64,000 bases of DNA from Nostoc mirabile CHAB5784 (GCF_020829645.1 NZ_JAIVFS010000001.1:183655-247654); one strand, 5' to 3'; positions 17,856-27,373 are shown, numbered from the stretch's first letter. Notes: generated by a model not told the origin, from the letters alone. A program made the numbers and translations.

Positions 17856-18767
17856 ATGCCTCCGTTTCTTAGGTTAATCATCAATATAGTAGTCTTAGGT
17901 GCATTGTTACTCATATCCCAGCAAGTTTGGGCGCAAGATTGGCGTCCGATTCGCGGTGGTATCCCTTTCGGTATCAGTGGTATAGCTTTGATAGAGCAGC
18001 AAAGCAATACGCTCAATTTTCTGATTGTCCATGACAACAAACAAAAAAACCAAGGTCGTTTAGCAATCATCAGCATTAAGGGTAAAAACCAAGCTGAATA
18101 TTTCCCATTAAGCTGGCCAAATAACATAGAATTGCCCGTTGACTTAGAAGCTTTAACATCTGTTCCAGAAAAAACAAAATCCTCTTTTATAGCTTTAAGT
18201 AGTTCTGGAAAAGCTTATTACATCAGGTTAGAGCCTGCCAATAAAACCATCTCTATTATCAAGGAATTCGATTTACCAGGAATTATTCAAGGAAATAATT
18301 TTGAATCATTTGGATTGCAAAATATAGACGGCAAATTAGTTGCTATTTGGGGACATCGAGGTGAAGCAGAACAACCAGCAACTATTTTTTGGGGAATGTT
18401 TGACTTGGCTAAATATCAAATTACTCTCGCAGGTTCTGCCAATCTGAAAGTACCGTTTCCATCTGGCAATGTTCGTCATATTTCAGATATTAAGGTAGAC
18501 CCCGTAGGAATTGTATACATCACCTCAGCAAGTGATGCTGGAGATGATGGTCCATTCAAGTCAGCTGTGTATGTCGCTGGTTACCTGGGATTTCGTGGTA
18601 ACAAAATTGCATGGCGGCAAAATCCTCAACTTGTCCCCCTTTACCGCTCTGATTACCACAAAATTGAAGGTATGGAACTTATTCCAGGTGCAGAAGGCGG
18701 TGTGATTGTTGGTACAGATGATGAGAATTTGGGTTCCTATGTATACATTTTGGGTGGAAGTAGCTGA
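17856..18767 (+). CDS. Secreted protein of unknown function, probably beta-propeller-like
   Basis: A 303-residue protein with an N-terminal signal peptide (hydrophobic 9-22, likely cleavage after QVWA), so it is exported or periplasmic. The rest is rich in beta-strand patterns, for example SSFIALSSSGKAYYIRLE and DIKVDPVGIVYITSASDAGD, which resemble esterase-like or phytase-like beta-propeller proteins. I do not recognise a catalytic motif. The start ATG at 17856 places the signal peptide correctly. No operon partner is evident. Confidence 0.7.
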   Translation: MPPFLRLIINIVVLGALLLISQQVWAQDWRPIRGGIPFGISGIALIEQQSNTLNFLIVHDNKQKNQGRLAIISIKGKNQAEYFPLSWPNNIELPVDLEALTSVPEKTKSSFIALSSSGKAYYIRLEPANKTISIIKEFDLPGIIQGNNFESFGLQNIDGKLVAIWGHRGEAEQPATIFWGMFDLAKYQITLAGSANLKVPFPSGNVRHISDIKVDPVGIVYITSASDAGDDGPFKSAVYVAGYLGFRGNKIAWRQNPQLVPLYRSDYHKIEGMELIPGAEGGVIVGTDDENLGSYVYILGGSS

Positions 18768-18896
18768 CAGTTATCGCAAATTGAGAGCATTTCTACTTTG
18801 AGCTTGGAACGGTTGGAAGCACTAGCCTTGGCACTGCTGGATTTTTCATCAATGGCAGACCTCACAACTTGGCTGGAGCAAGAACAGCCATCATAA
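18768..18896 (+). pseudogene. C-terminal remnant of a DUF4351-type protein
   Basis: Directly after the TGA of the preceding gene, and in the same frame, 42 codons encode a tail with LSLERLEALALALLDF followed by SSMADLTTWLEQ, then a stop. This is the recognisable C-terminal DUF4351 tail of cyanobacterial Rpn/PD-(D/E)XK-type proteins. There is no start codon or upstream domain, so it is a gene fragment, unless readthrough of the TGA occurs. Confidence 0.6.
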
Positions 18897-19136
18897 GTAG
18901 TCAGACATAATTAATTACACAATGTCATTGCGAACGCTGGCAATGACTGTAAATATTTTTGTCCGATTACTTAGCTGCTCGATTGCAACTATGTTTTGAG
19001 GATTGCTAGTTGATTTGTGATCGCCTAACATCATACTCATGCATATATCAAATGTTTTGTCAAGTTATCTAGGGCGATCGCAACTTAGTGTAAGTTGACC
19101 ATTATCTTATCGATAACGGCCACTCATTAATTACAT

Positions 19137-20228
19137 CTACACATTAAATCGGAACAACATTACATCCCCTTCCTGCACAACATACTCTTTCCCTTCACTG
19201 CGAACCAACCCTTTTTCCTTCGCAGCATTCATCGAACCAGTTGTTACCAAATCTTTATAAGCGACAGTTTCGGCGCGAATAAACCCCCGCTCAAAATCAC
19301 TGTGAATTACACCGGCAGCTTGAGGTGCAGACATTCCAGCATTAATGGTCCAAGCGCGGGTTTCTTTGGGGCCGCAAGTGAAATATGTCCGCAAGCCTAG
19401 AAGCATATAAGTTGCCCGAATCAATGATTTCAAACCGCCTTCTTCCACACCTAAAGACGCGAGGAAATCTGCTTTATCTGACTCTGGTAATTCCACTAAT
19501 TCAGCTTCAACTTGAGCCGAAACAATCACAACTTGGGCATTTTCTGTTGCTGCAATTTGCCGCACTGTTTCCACAAAATGATTACCAGTTGCCAACTCAT
19601 CTTCAGATACATTGGCGGCGTAGATAATCGGTTTATAAGTGAGCAGTTCTAATCCTTTAATAATTTCTGTTTCTTCTTCATTCAAGCTCACCTGACGCAC
19701 CGATTTACCTTCATTTAAAGCCGCAGCTAATTTTTCTAAGACTGTGATTTCAAACTGTGCATCTTTGCTGGTACGAGCTTGTTTGCGAGTGCGGTCAATT
19801 CGCCGCTCAATTTGTGCTAAATCTGATAAACCCAGTTCTATATTAATGATTTCAATATCTCGCGCTGGGTCAACAGAACCAGCAACGTGGATAATATCGT
19901 CATTCTCAAAACAACGTACCACATGGACGATCGCATCAACTTCCCGGATGTGGGACAGGAATTGATTTCCTAATCCCTCACCCTGACTTGCACCTTTAAC
20001 TAAACCGGCAATATCTACAAATTCGACCCGCGCCGGGATAGTTTGTGCCGAACTGGCAATCTTAGCAAGAACATTTAACCGTTCATCCGGTACTGCGACA
20101 ACGCCGACATTCGGTTCAATCGTGCAAAAAGGGAAGTTAGCTGCTTCAGCTTTAGCATTAGCAACTACAGCATTAAATAAAGTAGATTTTCCGACGTTGG
20201 GAAGTCCGACAATTCCGGCTCTTAGCAT
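19137..20228 (-). CDS. ychF: Redox-regulated ATPase/GTPase YchF (OLA1 family)
   Basis: A 363-residue Obg-related P-loop protein of the YchF/OLA1 family, full length. Walker A GLPNVGKST lies at 8-16, VEFVDIAGLVKGAS is the G3 region, and a C-terminal TGS domain includes TFFTCG-like and FERGFIRAETV segments. The family binds ATP more readily than GTP and associates with ribosomes in translation and stress responses. The ATG at 20228 begins MLRAGIVG, the usual start. The gene is apparently monocistronic. Confidence 0.97.
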   Translation of the reverse strand: MLRAGIVGLPNVGKSTLFNAVVANAKAEAANFPFCTIEPNVGVVAVPDERLNVLAKIASSAQTIPARVEFVDIAGLVKGASQGEGLGNQFLSHIREVDAIVHVVRCFENDDIIHVAGSVDPARDIEIINIELGLSDLAQIERRIDRTRKQARTSKDAQFEITVLEKLAAALNEGKSVRQVSLNEEETEIIKGLELLTYKPIIYAANVSEDELATGNHFVETVRQIAATENAQVVIVSAQVEAELVELPESDKADFLASLGVEEGGLKSLIRATYMLLGLRTYFTCGPKETRAWTINAGMSAPQAAGVIHSDFERGFIRAETVAYKDLVTTGSMNAAKEKGLVRSEGKEYVVQEGDVMLFRFNV

Positions 20229-20273
20229 TTTGGATTTTAGATTTGAGATTTTGGATTACATTACCAAGGTAAT

Positions 20274-20501
20274 CTAAACAGGTTCCGGTATGGTTTGGGG
20301 AATTGGCCCTGGAACTGTCTGAGGAATGGGAGCAGGTACTGGTTCTGGTACAGGCCCCGGTAACGGTTGAGGAATCGCTGGCCCCGGTACAGGTTCAGGA
20401 CTCGGTAACGGATTCGGCTCAGGATTGGGACTAGGTAGCGGGTTCGGGCCAGGAGTAGGAATTTGTGGTTCGGGTATAGAAATCGCAGTAGGATTAATCA
20501 T
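20274..20501 (-). CDS. Small proline-rich protein
   Basis: A 75-residue frame consisting almost entirely of Pro/Glu/Gly/Gln repeats (units like PGPVPEPV, PSPNPEP). It has no signal peptide or membrane helix. Such frames can be real low-complexity proteins or a repeat tract that happens to be open; the clear start MINPTAISIPEP and steady repeat register favour a real gene. It lies 45 bases upstream of ychF on the same strand. Function unknown. Confidence 0.5.
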   Translation of the reverse strand: MINPTAISIPEPQIPTPGPNPLPSPNPEPNPLPSPEPVPGPAIPQPLPGPVPEPVPAPIPQTVPGPIPQTIPEPV

Positions 20502-20723
20502 CGTAAGTCTAAATTAAATTATTCAACCTTCCCACGCTAGATGACAACCTCATCTGTTGACATCTCCCCAAATAGCTATACCCACGAACACTTCCTTTAA
20601 TAATTTACCGCTCTTGTCATTAATTCGTAACGAATTCTCTGTGTCCCTCTGCGCTTCCCTCCGCGCCCCTCTGCGTTTAAATTTCACCCCTCAATTCGCC
20701 ACCATACGCAAAGCTCCACTAAA
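20502..20723. other. Spacer with a dispersed CTCTGCG repeat
   Basis: Contains the CTCTGTGTCCCTCTGCGC-type repeat (about 20637-20680) that also appears at 3370 and 46790. No gene seen. Confidence 0.5.
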
Positions 20724-20960
20724 CTACTCCTCCTTTACCTTTTCTACCACCTCTGGCACTGGATCGTAACCACCTGGATGAAACGGATGACAGCGCAAAA
20801 TCCGCCGAGTTGCCATCCACCCACCACGCAACACTCCAAATCGCTCAATAGCTTGAATAGCATACATCGAACAAGTTGGTTGAAAGCGACAAGTCGGGAG
20901 AAACAACGGCGAGATAAACATTCGGTAGCCCCGAATCAGCCAAATCAATAATAATTTCAT
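20724..20960 (-). CDS. yidD: Membrane protein insertion efficiency factor YidD
   Basis: A 78-residue YidD protein that assists YidC-dependent membrane insertion at the cytoplasmic face of the membrane. The family pattern is clear: an N-terminal amphipathic/hydrophobic helix ([16 protein letters not shown]), the Cys-containing [11 protein letters not shown], and [19 protein letters not shown]. The ATG at 20960 is the usual start. In many bacteria it lies with rnpA and yidC; here it stands away from them. Confidence 0.96.
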   Translation of the reverse strand: MKLLLIWLIRGYRMFISPLFLPTCRFQPTCSMYAIQAIERFGVLRGGWMATRRILRCHPFHPGGYDPVPEVVEKVKEE

Positions 20961-21021
20961 TGCAGCTACCCAAATCTTATAAATTAGTAACAGGGGTAAA
21001 ACTTTTCATTTTGTTGCATCT

Positions 21022-21723
21022 TTGTTAATTACATTTTCTGACTTCACCTCAATTCCGGTTTTATGGCTGCAAATTGCGATAGCTGCAATTTGGGTATTAC
21101 TCATCCTCCTGATTGCATGGGTGGTAAACCGCTTTGCCGACAAGCCAGAAATCGTGCGGAAGATAGTTCATATTGGCACTGGTAATGTGATTTTAATCGC
21201 TTGGTGGCTAGATATTCCCGCTAGCGTAGGGATTACAGCTTCTATTTTAGCGAGTGCAATCACCTTATTATCCTACCGATTGCCCATTCTTCCTGGTATT
21301 AATAGCGTTGGACGCCAAAGCTTAGGGACTTTTTTTTACTCTGTCAGTTTCGGTATTTTAGTCGCCTGGTTCTGGTACTTGCAACAACCCCAGTATGCAG
21401 CACTAGGAATTTTGATCATGACTTGGGGAGATGGACTAGCAGCCTTAATTGGGCAACGCTTTGGTAAACATAAGTATAAAGTTTTTGGGACAGAAAAAAG
21501 TTGGGAAGGCTCCCTAACTATGATGCTCATTAGCTATGTCGTCAGTAGTTTGATTTTAGTTGGAACTCAAGGAAACAGTTGGCAAACTTGGGCAGTATCA
21601 CTGTTAGTTGCATTTATCGCTACTGCTTTAGAGGCTGTTTCATTTTTGGGTATTGACAATTTGACAGTTCCTTTGGGCAGTGCAGCCCTTGCCTACTTTT
21701 TAAGTCAGTTAGTTTTGAATTAG
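21022..21723 (+). CDS. Phytol kinase-like protein (polyprenol kinase family)
   Basis: A 233-residue integral membrane protein with about six or seven hydrophobic helices, of the CTP-dependent dolichol/phytol kinase family (VTE5-like). Family hallmarks are RKIVHIGTGN near residue 47, MTWGDGLAALIG, and KHKYKVFGTEKSWEGS. In Synechocystis and plants this family phosphorylates phytol released from chlorophyll for tocopherol and related synthesis. The start is a TTG at 21022, the only in-frame start that keeps the first helix; no strong ribosome binding site is seen. Confidence 0.88.
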   Translation: MLITFSDFTSIPVLWLQIAIAAIWVLLILLIAWVVNRFADKPEIVRKIVHIGTGNVILIAWWLDIPASVGITASILASAITLLSYRLPILPGINSVGRQSLGTFFYSVSFGILVAWFWYLQQPQYAALGILIMTWGDGLAALIGQRFGKHKYKVFGTEKSWEGSLTMMLISYVVSSLILVGTQGNSWQTWAVSLLVAFIATALEAVSFLGIDNLTVPLGSAALAYFLSQLVLN

Positions 21724-21888
21724 TAATTGCCTTGAGTAGTATTTTTAATTGAGCAAACAAGAGACAGTACCAAAAATTTATTGTTAGTTAATAAATATAG
21801 CGCTTCTCAGTTGAGTCCAATACGGATAAGGAATTTAGTCCTTATTTTCTAAGCACTAAAGTCCTTACTAGAAACCCTCAAAATTGAT

Positions 21889-22284
21889 TTACTGGTTTAG
21901 TAGTCCGATCGCCATTTCAAGATACATCTTAGCCTTGTGCAAGTTAAGCAAGCTTTCTTGGTCGTATCTGTCAGGGTAGCTCATAGCTTTACCTTCCATC
22001 GTCAGCTTGATCAGTGCAGCTTGCTCATCAGTGGGTGAATTCATCTCATCTACCACCCCTTCAAGGAATTGAATAACGCTAAAGCCTGGTGACTTCAACC
22101 CTCTTCCCTGCCTTATTTGAGCGAGTGCTATCTGTGGGAATGCCATCAAGGTAACAATCCAACTAGTCTTGTACCCTCCGTTTCCAGTAGGCTTCAATCC
22201 GTAACGCCTACACAAGTCTTTCAACTCAGCAGTAGTTTTGATTTCGAGTTCTGACCTTGTGAACATAAAATAGTAGTTACCCAT
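21889..22284 (-). CDS. Hypothetical protein with SAP-like N-terminal motif
   Basis: A 131-residue protein that I do not recognise. Residues 8-45 (RSELEIKTTAELKDLCRRYG ... GYKTSWI) resemble a SAP-type helix-extended loop-helix DNA/RNA-binding motif. The remainder is helical and ends in AKMYLEMAIGLL. The gene is divergent from the small gene at 22398 and shares with it an upstream region that holds an 11-bp inverted repeat. The start could also be the internal Met at 22266. The pairing suggests a small accessory, possibly regulatory, module. Confidence 0.6.
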   Translation of the reverse strand: MGNYYFMFTRSELEIKTTAELKDLCRRYGLKPTGNGGYKTSWIVTLMAFPQIALAQIRQGRGLKSPGFSVIQFLEGVVDEMNSPTDEQAALIKLTMEGKAMSYPDRYDQESLLNLHKAKMYLEMAIGLLNQ

Positions 22285-22297
22285 TTGTAAAAGTGGT

Positions 22298-22340
22298 ATC
22301 GGTGGTGAACTTGTTTTGTAGACTGGGTATCACCACCGAT
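22298..22340. promoter_or_regulatory. 11-bp perfect inverted repeat between divergent genes
   Basis: ATCGGTGGTGA at 22298-22308 is mirrored by TCACCACCGAT at 22330-22340 with a 21-base spacer. It lies 14 bases upstream of the 131-residue gene and 58 bases upstream of the 62-residue gene. It could be an operator bound by one of the two products or a stem-loop in a leader. Confidence 0.5.
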
Positions 22341-22397
22341 TTAAAACTTTATTCTAATGGTTTCGTTAGTATCAAGCTATATTTATATTTCTCAACA

Positions 22398-22586
22398 ATG
22401 CCTAATCCTAAAGGGAACCCTCAAAATTTTGAACCAGCGCAACCAAAGGGAGATAAGCCATTAACCGATCAATTGAGTTTTAGAGTCTCTAAGGAAATGA
22501 AGGAAGAGGTAAAGACTAAGGACGACCCTCCTGAGTTTTGTCGCCAAGCTATCCAAAAAGCACTAAATGAAGATAGGGAGAAGTAG
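22398..22586 (+). CDS. Small hydrophilic protein, possible ribbon-helix-helix type
   Basis: A 62-residue protein beginning MPNPKGNPQNFEPAQPKG. After this Pro/Asn-rich leader, LTDQLSFRVSKEMKEEV followed by FCRQAIQKAL has the beta-strand plus two-helix pattern of small ribbon-helix-helix DNA-binding proteins. The ATG at 22398 begins this pattern; an upstream in-frame extension is not needed. It is divergent from the SAP-like gene and may regulate the shared promoter region, but this is inference. Confidence 0.55.
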   Translation: MPNPKGNPQNFEPAQPKGDKPLTDQLSFRVSKEMKEEVKTKDDPPEFCRQAIQKALNEDREK

Positions 22587-22684
22587 TTAAAAGTTATTGT
22601 TTTCGTATCGGCTCAATCAACAAAAAATAAATCTTTTTGATTATATTCAACACCAGCCATTACGTGAAAATTGAGCCGAGTTTA

Positions 22685-23584
22685 TTACCGCGATCGCTCC
22701 AAAATCCAATCGAGTAAAATCGGATTGACTAACTCCGGCGCTTCATCCTGCGGACAATGCCCCACTCCCTCTAAAGGAATAAACTTTTCTACTTGCGGAA
22801 AGTTAGCTAATTCTCTCCCTAACTTAATTGGTTCCCACGGATCAGCTGTTCCCCACAAGATAATCGCCGGACATGCTAACAGTGGCAAAAGGTCTTCTGG
22901 TAGAGGCCCTGTAGAATAAGAAGTAAAAGCAAGAAAAACAGCTACAGCCCCCGGATCACTTGCTGGTGAAGTGAGAATATCTACCAACTCATCTGTCACC
23001 ATCTCAGCATTGGCATAAGCTTGCAGTAGAATTTTCCGCACCGTTTTCGGTTTGGCGAGTTGATTGAAAAAGAAATCGCCAACTGGTTTGATAGATAACA
23101 GGCGTTGCAGTAGAGGCGCTCCGTAACGACGAGACAAAGGTAAAGTTTCCCGTTTGCGATCGTGCAACAGCCGTAAAGAACAGTTGAGCAAAGCAACTCC
23201 CAAGGCAATATCTGGGTTGCTTACTGCTGCTTGCATGGCTACAATACAGCCAATAGAATTTCCGACTAAAAAAGCTGGCTCACCCACTACTTCGCGGCAA
23301 AAATCTGCTACTTGCTGTCCCCAAGTTTCTAGTGTATATGCAATTTTTTCACCAGGTTGAGGTTTTGCGGAAGCACCAAAACCAATCAAATCGATCGCAT
23401 AAACACGGCAACTTTGTGCTAATACGGGAATATTCTTTTGCCAATGCCACCAAGAAGCGCCAAATCCATGCACAAGGACAACAGCTGGCCCAGTGCTTCC
23501 TTGAGTTTGATAGCAGATAGGGAAATCTTGCCAAATCCAGGTTTTTGTAGAGGTAAGTGCTGTTTTTGAACTTGAGGTTGTCAT
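22685..23584 (-). CDS. Alpha/beta-fold hydrolase
   Basis: A 299-residue alpha/beta hydrolase. The oxyanion segment VLVHGFGASWWHW, the nucleophile elbow GNSIG (Ser), a WGTADPWEP segment with the acid residue, and GVGHCPQDE with the catalytic His are all present. Relatives in cyanobacteria are annotated only as alpha/beta hydrolases, some near epoxide hydrolases or haloalkane dehalogenases. The substrate cannot be predicted. I chose the Met at 23584 (MTTSSSKTAL) as start; an in-frame start at 23626 would add 14 residues. Confidence 0.88.
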   Translation of the reverse strand: MTTSSSKTALTSTKTWIWQDFPICYQTQGSTGPAVVLVHGFGASWWHWQKNIPVLAQSCRVYAIDLIGFGASAKPQPGEKIAYTLETWGQQVADFCREVVGEPAFLVGNSIGCIVAMQAAVSNPDIALGVALLNCSLRLLHDRKRETLPLSRRYGAPLLQRLLSIKPVGDFFFNQLAKPKTVRKILLQAYANAEMVTDELVDILTSPASDPGAVAVFLAFTSYSTGPLPEDLLPLLACPAIILWGTADPWEPIKLGRELANFPQVEKFIPLEGVGHCPQDEAPELVNPILLDWILERSR

Positions 23585-23704
23585 GGTAAATTTGATCATA
23601 GAAGGGTAAAAGCCTTTCAGCAGCAAGACGCAAGTAAAATTGTTTTGGATTTGAATAAAATTTATCAGATTTTCAAACTAAATCCTTTGCTCTAGTGATA
23701 GCTT

Positions 23705-23868
23705 AGAGGTTGTTTGAAAAGTATTTCGCTGTGACTTTAAGCACTTTTAGATCCCCTCTAACCCCCCTTAAAAAGGGGGGAACCGGAATCAAAGTCTCCC
23801 TTTTTAAGGGAGATTTAGAGGGATCTAAAACTTTTGATACCGACAAGAGGACTTTTCAAGCATCCTCT
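23705..23868. mobile_element. 164-bp MITE-like element, copy 1
   Basis: Terminal inverted repeats AGAGGTTGTTTGAAAAG and its imperfect complement near 23868. The interior has a CCCCCCTTAAAAAGGGGGG hairpin and a second GAGATTTAGAGGGATCTAAAA arm. A close copy lies at 39785-39949. Confidence 0.8.
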
Positions 23869-24196
23869 TAGACAGACACCACGAAAACTTCTAGGCTGAT
23901 AGTTTTATCCAGCATAGAAAGTTTCCGTCTTGTTGATAGAGGTAATTTACTCACAACTTAGATTATGTCAGTATTAGAAATCATAACTTCTATAATGTGA
24001 GTAATATTTTCGCTATTTTTTAGATGTGAGTGAATTAGCATCACTGCTAGATTCAGTAGTTTCACAATTTACGATCGCAAATTTGGTATATAACATTGTC
24101 GAAGATGAGGCATCGGCTAAGGGGTGGTTTGCAACTGGAAACTGACGCTGAATTTAACAATATTTTTCTTGTTCCTAGTTCTGCGAGCCAGAAATC
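23869..24196. other. Upstream spacer of the thioredoxin-like gene
   Basis: About 330 bases with no gene. AT-rich in parts; no clear structured RNA or repeat seen. Confidence 0.4.
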
Positions 24197-24751
24197 ATGA
24201 ATCTACTAGAAACAATCGATACTCCCGTTGGGAGCTATGCACCCGATTTTGAACTGCCAGGAATTGATGATCAAGTACACCATCTCAGGCGTTATCTTGA
24301 AAAGTTCCGAGCAGTGGGCGTTATTTCCATGTGTAACCACTGCCCTTATGTAGAGTGGTACATAGACAGGTTAAAAAACATTCAAACCAAATTTGCCCCC
24401 AAAGGCTTCACATTAATTGGTATGAATGGTAGTAATGGTAATCACGGCACTAGGACAAGCTTTGAAAATATGAAAGCTTTTGCCCAGCGTCACGATTTGA
24501 ACTTTCCTTACCTGTGGGACTCGACGCAAGATGTAACCCGGAGTTTTGGTGCTACAAAAACACCAATGGCATTTTTAATAGATAGTAATGGTATAGTACG
24601 ATACAAAGGTAAAATTGACAATCATCCCCAAGATGCATTATCGGTGGGAGAGGATTATTTGAAAACTGCGATCGCTTCTCTGTTTCTTGGTCAAGAAATA
24701 GATATACCAGAAACAGAACCAATAGGTACTACATTGATTTGGCGTAACTAG
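24197..24751 (+). CDS. Thioredoxin-family protein, AhpC/TSA-like
   Basis: A 184-residue soluble protein with a thioredoxin fold of the peroxiredoxin/TlpA-like group. It has PDFELPGID near the N-terminus, the redox motif MCNHCPYV (CxxC at about residues 50-53), and the cis-Pro segment KTPMAFLID with [11 protein letters not shown]. The CNHCPYV form defines a family common in cyanobacteria and other bacteria whose exact substrates are not known. It probably acts as a thiol-disulfide reductase or peroxidase. The start ATG at 24197 fits the family length. Confidence 0.92.
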   Translation: MNLLETIDTPVGSYAPDFELPGIDDQVHHLRRYLEKFRAVGVISMCNHCPYVEWYIDRLKNIQTKFAPKGFTLIGMNGSNGNHGTRTSFENMKAFAQRHDLNFPYLWDSTQDVTRSFGATKTPMAFLIDSNGIVRYKGKIDNHPQDALSVGEDYLKTAIASLFLGQEIDIPETEPIGTTLIWRN

Positions 24752-24822
24752 ACATAGATAGTCCCTGTAACTGCTATCTTAAATTGGAGGCAATTGCAAC
24801 TTTTTTGATAAAGCGGAACTTC

Positions 24823-25551
24823 ATGGGAACGAACTACCGACGGGTTTTACTCAAACTGAGCGGTGAAGCCTTAATGGGCAACATGGGCTATGGTATTGAT
24901 CCCGAAGTGGTCAAAGGCATAGCACAAGAATTAGCAGAGGTGATAGCCACTGGCACTCAAATCGCCATAGTTGTTGGCGGCGGCAATATTTTTCGTGGCG
25001 TTAAAGCAGCGTCGGCGGGGATGGACAGGGCAACCGCTGACTATATTGGGATGATTGCCACGGTAATGAACGCCATGACGCTGCAAGATTCGCTAGAACG
25101 CATAGGAGTACAGACGCGGGTGCAAACTGCGATCGCTATGCAAGAATTAGCAGAACCGTATATCCGTCGTCGTGCCATCCGCCATCTTGAAAAAGGGCGG
25201 GTGGTAATTTTTGGTGCTGGTTCTGGAAATCCCTTCTTTACTACAGATACTACTGCGGCATTAAGAGCCGCAGAAATTGATGCAGAAGTGATTTTTAAAG
25301 CCACCAAAGTAGACGGAGTGTATGATGCTGATCCTCACATTTATCCTGACGCCAAGCGTTACAATAGCCTTACCTACGCGCACGTTTTAGCGAAAGATTT
25401 GCGGGTGATGGATAGTACGGCGATCGCCTTGTGTAAAGAAAATAATATCCCAATTCTGGTATTTGACCTAACGGTGCGAGGTAACATCCACCGAGCAGTC
25501 TTGGGAGAATCCATCGGTACCCTTGTGGGAGGTTCTTGTGATATTAGCTGA
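24823..25551 (+). CDS. pyrH: UMP kinase (uridylate kinase)
   Basis: A 242-residue UMP kinase of the amino-acid kinase fold that makes UDP from UMP and [16 protein letters not shown] at the N-terminus, [21 protein letters not shown] and the C-terminal GTLVGG are typical. The Met at 24823 ([15 protein letters not shown]) gives the normal family start; the TTG at 24784 would add a non-homologous leader. It overlaps frr by 14 bases, the common bacterial pyrH-frr arrangement. Confidence 0.97.
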   Translation: MGTNYRRVLLKLSGEALMGNMGYGIDPEVVKGIAQELAEVIATGTQIAIVVGGGNIFRGVKAASAGMDRATADYIGMIATVMNAMTLQDSLERIGVQTRVQTAIAMQELAEPYIRRRAIRHLEKGRVVIFGAGSGNPFFTTDTTAALRAAEIDAEVIFKATKVDGVYDADPHIYPDAKRYNSLTYAHVLAKDLRVMDSTAIALCKENNIPILVFDLTVRGNIHRAVLGESIGTLVGGSCDIS

Positions 25552-26086
25552 CGCGAAAAGTAAAATGCAAAGTTCTGTTGATTCAACTCAACGAGCTTTT
25601 AACACGATTCGCACTGGTCGCGCCAATGCGAGTCTATTAGATAAGGTATTAGTGGACTACTACGGTTCGCCCACGCCCTTAAAATCACTGGCAAATATTA
25701 GCACGCCAGATGCCTCGACAATTCTGATTCAGCCTTATGAGCGCAACACCCTAAACATTGTTGAGAAGGCGATTTCCCTCTCAGATGTAGGTTTAACCCC
25801 CAGCAACGATGGTTCTGTAATTCGGCTGAATATTCCGCCTTTGACAAGCGATCGCCGTAAAGAATTTGTCAAAATGGCATCTAAATATGCTGAAGAGGGT
25901 CGCGTTGCTATTCGTAACATCCGCCGCGATGCCATAGACGCGATTCGCAAACAGGAGAAAGCCGCTGAAATCTCCAAAGATGAATCAAAAGACCAACAAG
26001 ATAGCTTGCAAAAACTGACAAACGAGTACACTGCCAAAATAGACTCACTTTTGGCAGAAAAAGAAAAGGACATCTCGACTGTTTAA
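25538..26086 (+). CDS. frr: Ribosome recycling factor
   Basis: A 182-residue RRF that, with EF-G, splits post-termination ribosomes. Family features: [38 protein letters not shown], and the [13 protein letters not shown] helix near the end. I place the start at the GTG at 25538, with GGGAGG six bases upstream; the frame from 25523 would start inside the pyrH coding end. The gene overlaps pyrH by 14 bases, so the two are translationally coupled. Confidence 0.96.
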   Translation: MILADAKSKMQSSVDSTQRAFNTIRTGRANASLLDKVLVDYYGSPTPLKSLANISTPDASTILIQPYERNTLNIVEKAISLSDVGLTPSNDGSVIRLNIPPLTSDRRKEFVKMASKYAEEGRVAIRNIRRDAIDAIRKQEKAAEISKDESKDQQDSLQKLTNEYTAKIDSLLAEKEKDISTV

Positions 26087-26103
26087 AGTCTAAAGTCTGA
26101 AGC

Positions 26104-26144
26104 ATAAAGGCTGAAGGATGATGGTTAAATTCTTCAGCCTTTAT
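26104..26144 (+). terminator. Hairpin terminator after pyrH-frr
   Basis: ATAAAGGCTGAAG at 26104-26116 pairs perfectly with CTTCAGCCTTTAT at 26132-26144, followed by CATTTATTAGG. It lies 18 bases after frr and probably ends the pyrH-frr transcript. Confidence 0.6.
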
Positions 26145-26223
26145 CATTTATTAGGGTATTTAACAAAAATTGATCGACTATCTCAATAGAAAATCACTAG
26201 TTCAGGAGCAAAAATTCAGCCTT

Positions 26224-27345
26224 ATGTACGACTGCATCATCGTCGGCGCTGGGCCAGCTGGTGGAACAGCTGCATATCATTTAGCTAAACAAGGTCGCTC
26301 AGTATTAGTGTTAGAAAAAGAATCCCTACCAAGATATAAGCCTTGTGGCGGTGGTGTATCTCCAGCGATCGCTCAATGGTTTGACTTTGATTTTAGCCCA
26401 GCGATTTCTGTAAAAGCCGACTCCCTTCGCTTTACCTGGAAATTGGGCGACCCTGTGGAAGCAAAAATCGCAACAATTGAACCAGTCTGGATGGTACGAC
26501 GAGATATTTTTGACCATTTTCTTGTGCAGCAAGGGCAGAAGCAAGGGGCTGAACTACGAGATAATACTGAAGTCACGGGTATTGAGTTTCAAAGCGACTA
26601 TTGGCAAGTTAACACAGCCAATGGGCCAGTTACAGGTCGCTACTTAATCGCGGCTGATGGTGTCAAGGGGCCAATGGCAAAATGGCTAGGCTTCAAAGAC
26701 CGTAAACGCCGTTTAGCAGGAGCTTTGGAAGCAGAAGTTCTCGCAGATGTCAAGGACAAATCCACAATTCACTTCGAGTTTGGCTTAGTGAAAAATGGTT
26801 ACATCTGGAACTTTCCGAAGGCGGACGGTTATTCAATTGGTGTCGGTACGTTTATCGGTGGACAACCTCAAGACTTTAAAAAGATTTTAGATGAGTACGC
26901 GCGATCGTTTGATGTAGATATCAAAACTAGCAAGCAGTATGGTTATCCCCTTTGCTTGTGGGATGGCAACCAACAGTTGCATACTCAAAATGCGGTTTTG
27001 GCTGGGGAAGCTGCTTGTGTAGTTGATCCCATGACAGCAGAAGGCATTCGTCCGTCAATTTTTAGCGGTTTGATGGCAGCAGGAGCCATTAATCAGGCTC
27101 TTTCTGGTGATACCAACGCTTTAGAAAAATATAGTGAAGCCATTAATGAAGAATGGGGTACTGAGATGGCTTGGGCACAAAAATTAGGTGGAGCATTCTA
27201 TCGCTTTCCTGGCATTGGCTACAAAGTTGGTGTTAAGCGCCCCTCGGGTGCCCAAATCATGGGTAAGATTCTATGTGGAGAACTACGCTATGGCGACGTT
27301 GCTGATCGCGCGCTCAAGCGTTTAATTCCTGGTTTTGGAGGTTAA
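26224..27345 (+). CDS. Geranylgeranyl reductase-family FAD oxidoreductase
   Basis: A 373-residue flavoprotein. The FAD-binding Rossmann motif IIVGAGPAGGTAAYHLA is at the N-terminus, PRYKPCGGGVSP is the family motif after the first strand, LIAADGVKG is the second dinucleotide-binding motif, and LAGEAACVVDPMTAEGIRPS is the FAD-contacting segment. It belongs to the geranylgeranyl reductase family but differs from the ChlP subgroup that reduces the chlorophyll side chain, so the isoprenoid substrate is unknown. I took the Met at 26224 (MYDCIIVGAG), which is the usual start. It lies just after pyrH-frr. Confidence 0.9.
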   Translation: MYDCIIVGAGPAGGTAAYHLAKQGRSVLVLEKESLPRYKPCGGGVSPAIAQWFDFDFSPAISVKADSLRFTWKLGDPVEAKIATIEPVWMVRRDIFDHFLVQQGQKQGAELRDNTEVTGIEFQSDYWQVNTANGPVTGRYLIAADGVKGPMAKWLGFKDRKRRLAGALEAEVLADVKDKSTIHFEFGLVKNGYIWNFPKADGYSIGVGTFIGGQPQDFKKILDEYARSFDVDIKTSKQYGYPLCLWDGNQQLHTQNAVLAGEAACVVDPMTAEGIRPSIFSGLMAAGAINQALSGDTNALEKYSEAINEEWGTEMAWAQKLGGAFYRFPGIGYKVGVKRPSGAQIMGKILCGELRYGDVADRALKRLIPGFGG

Positions 27346-27373
27346 GTATTAGGGATTAGGTAACGAATCTCTA

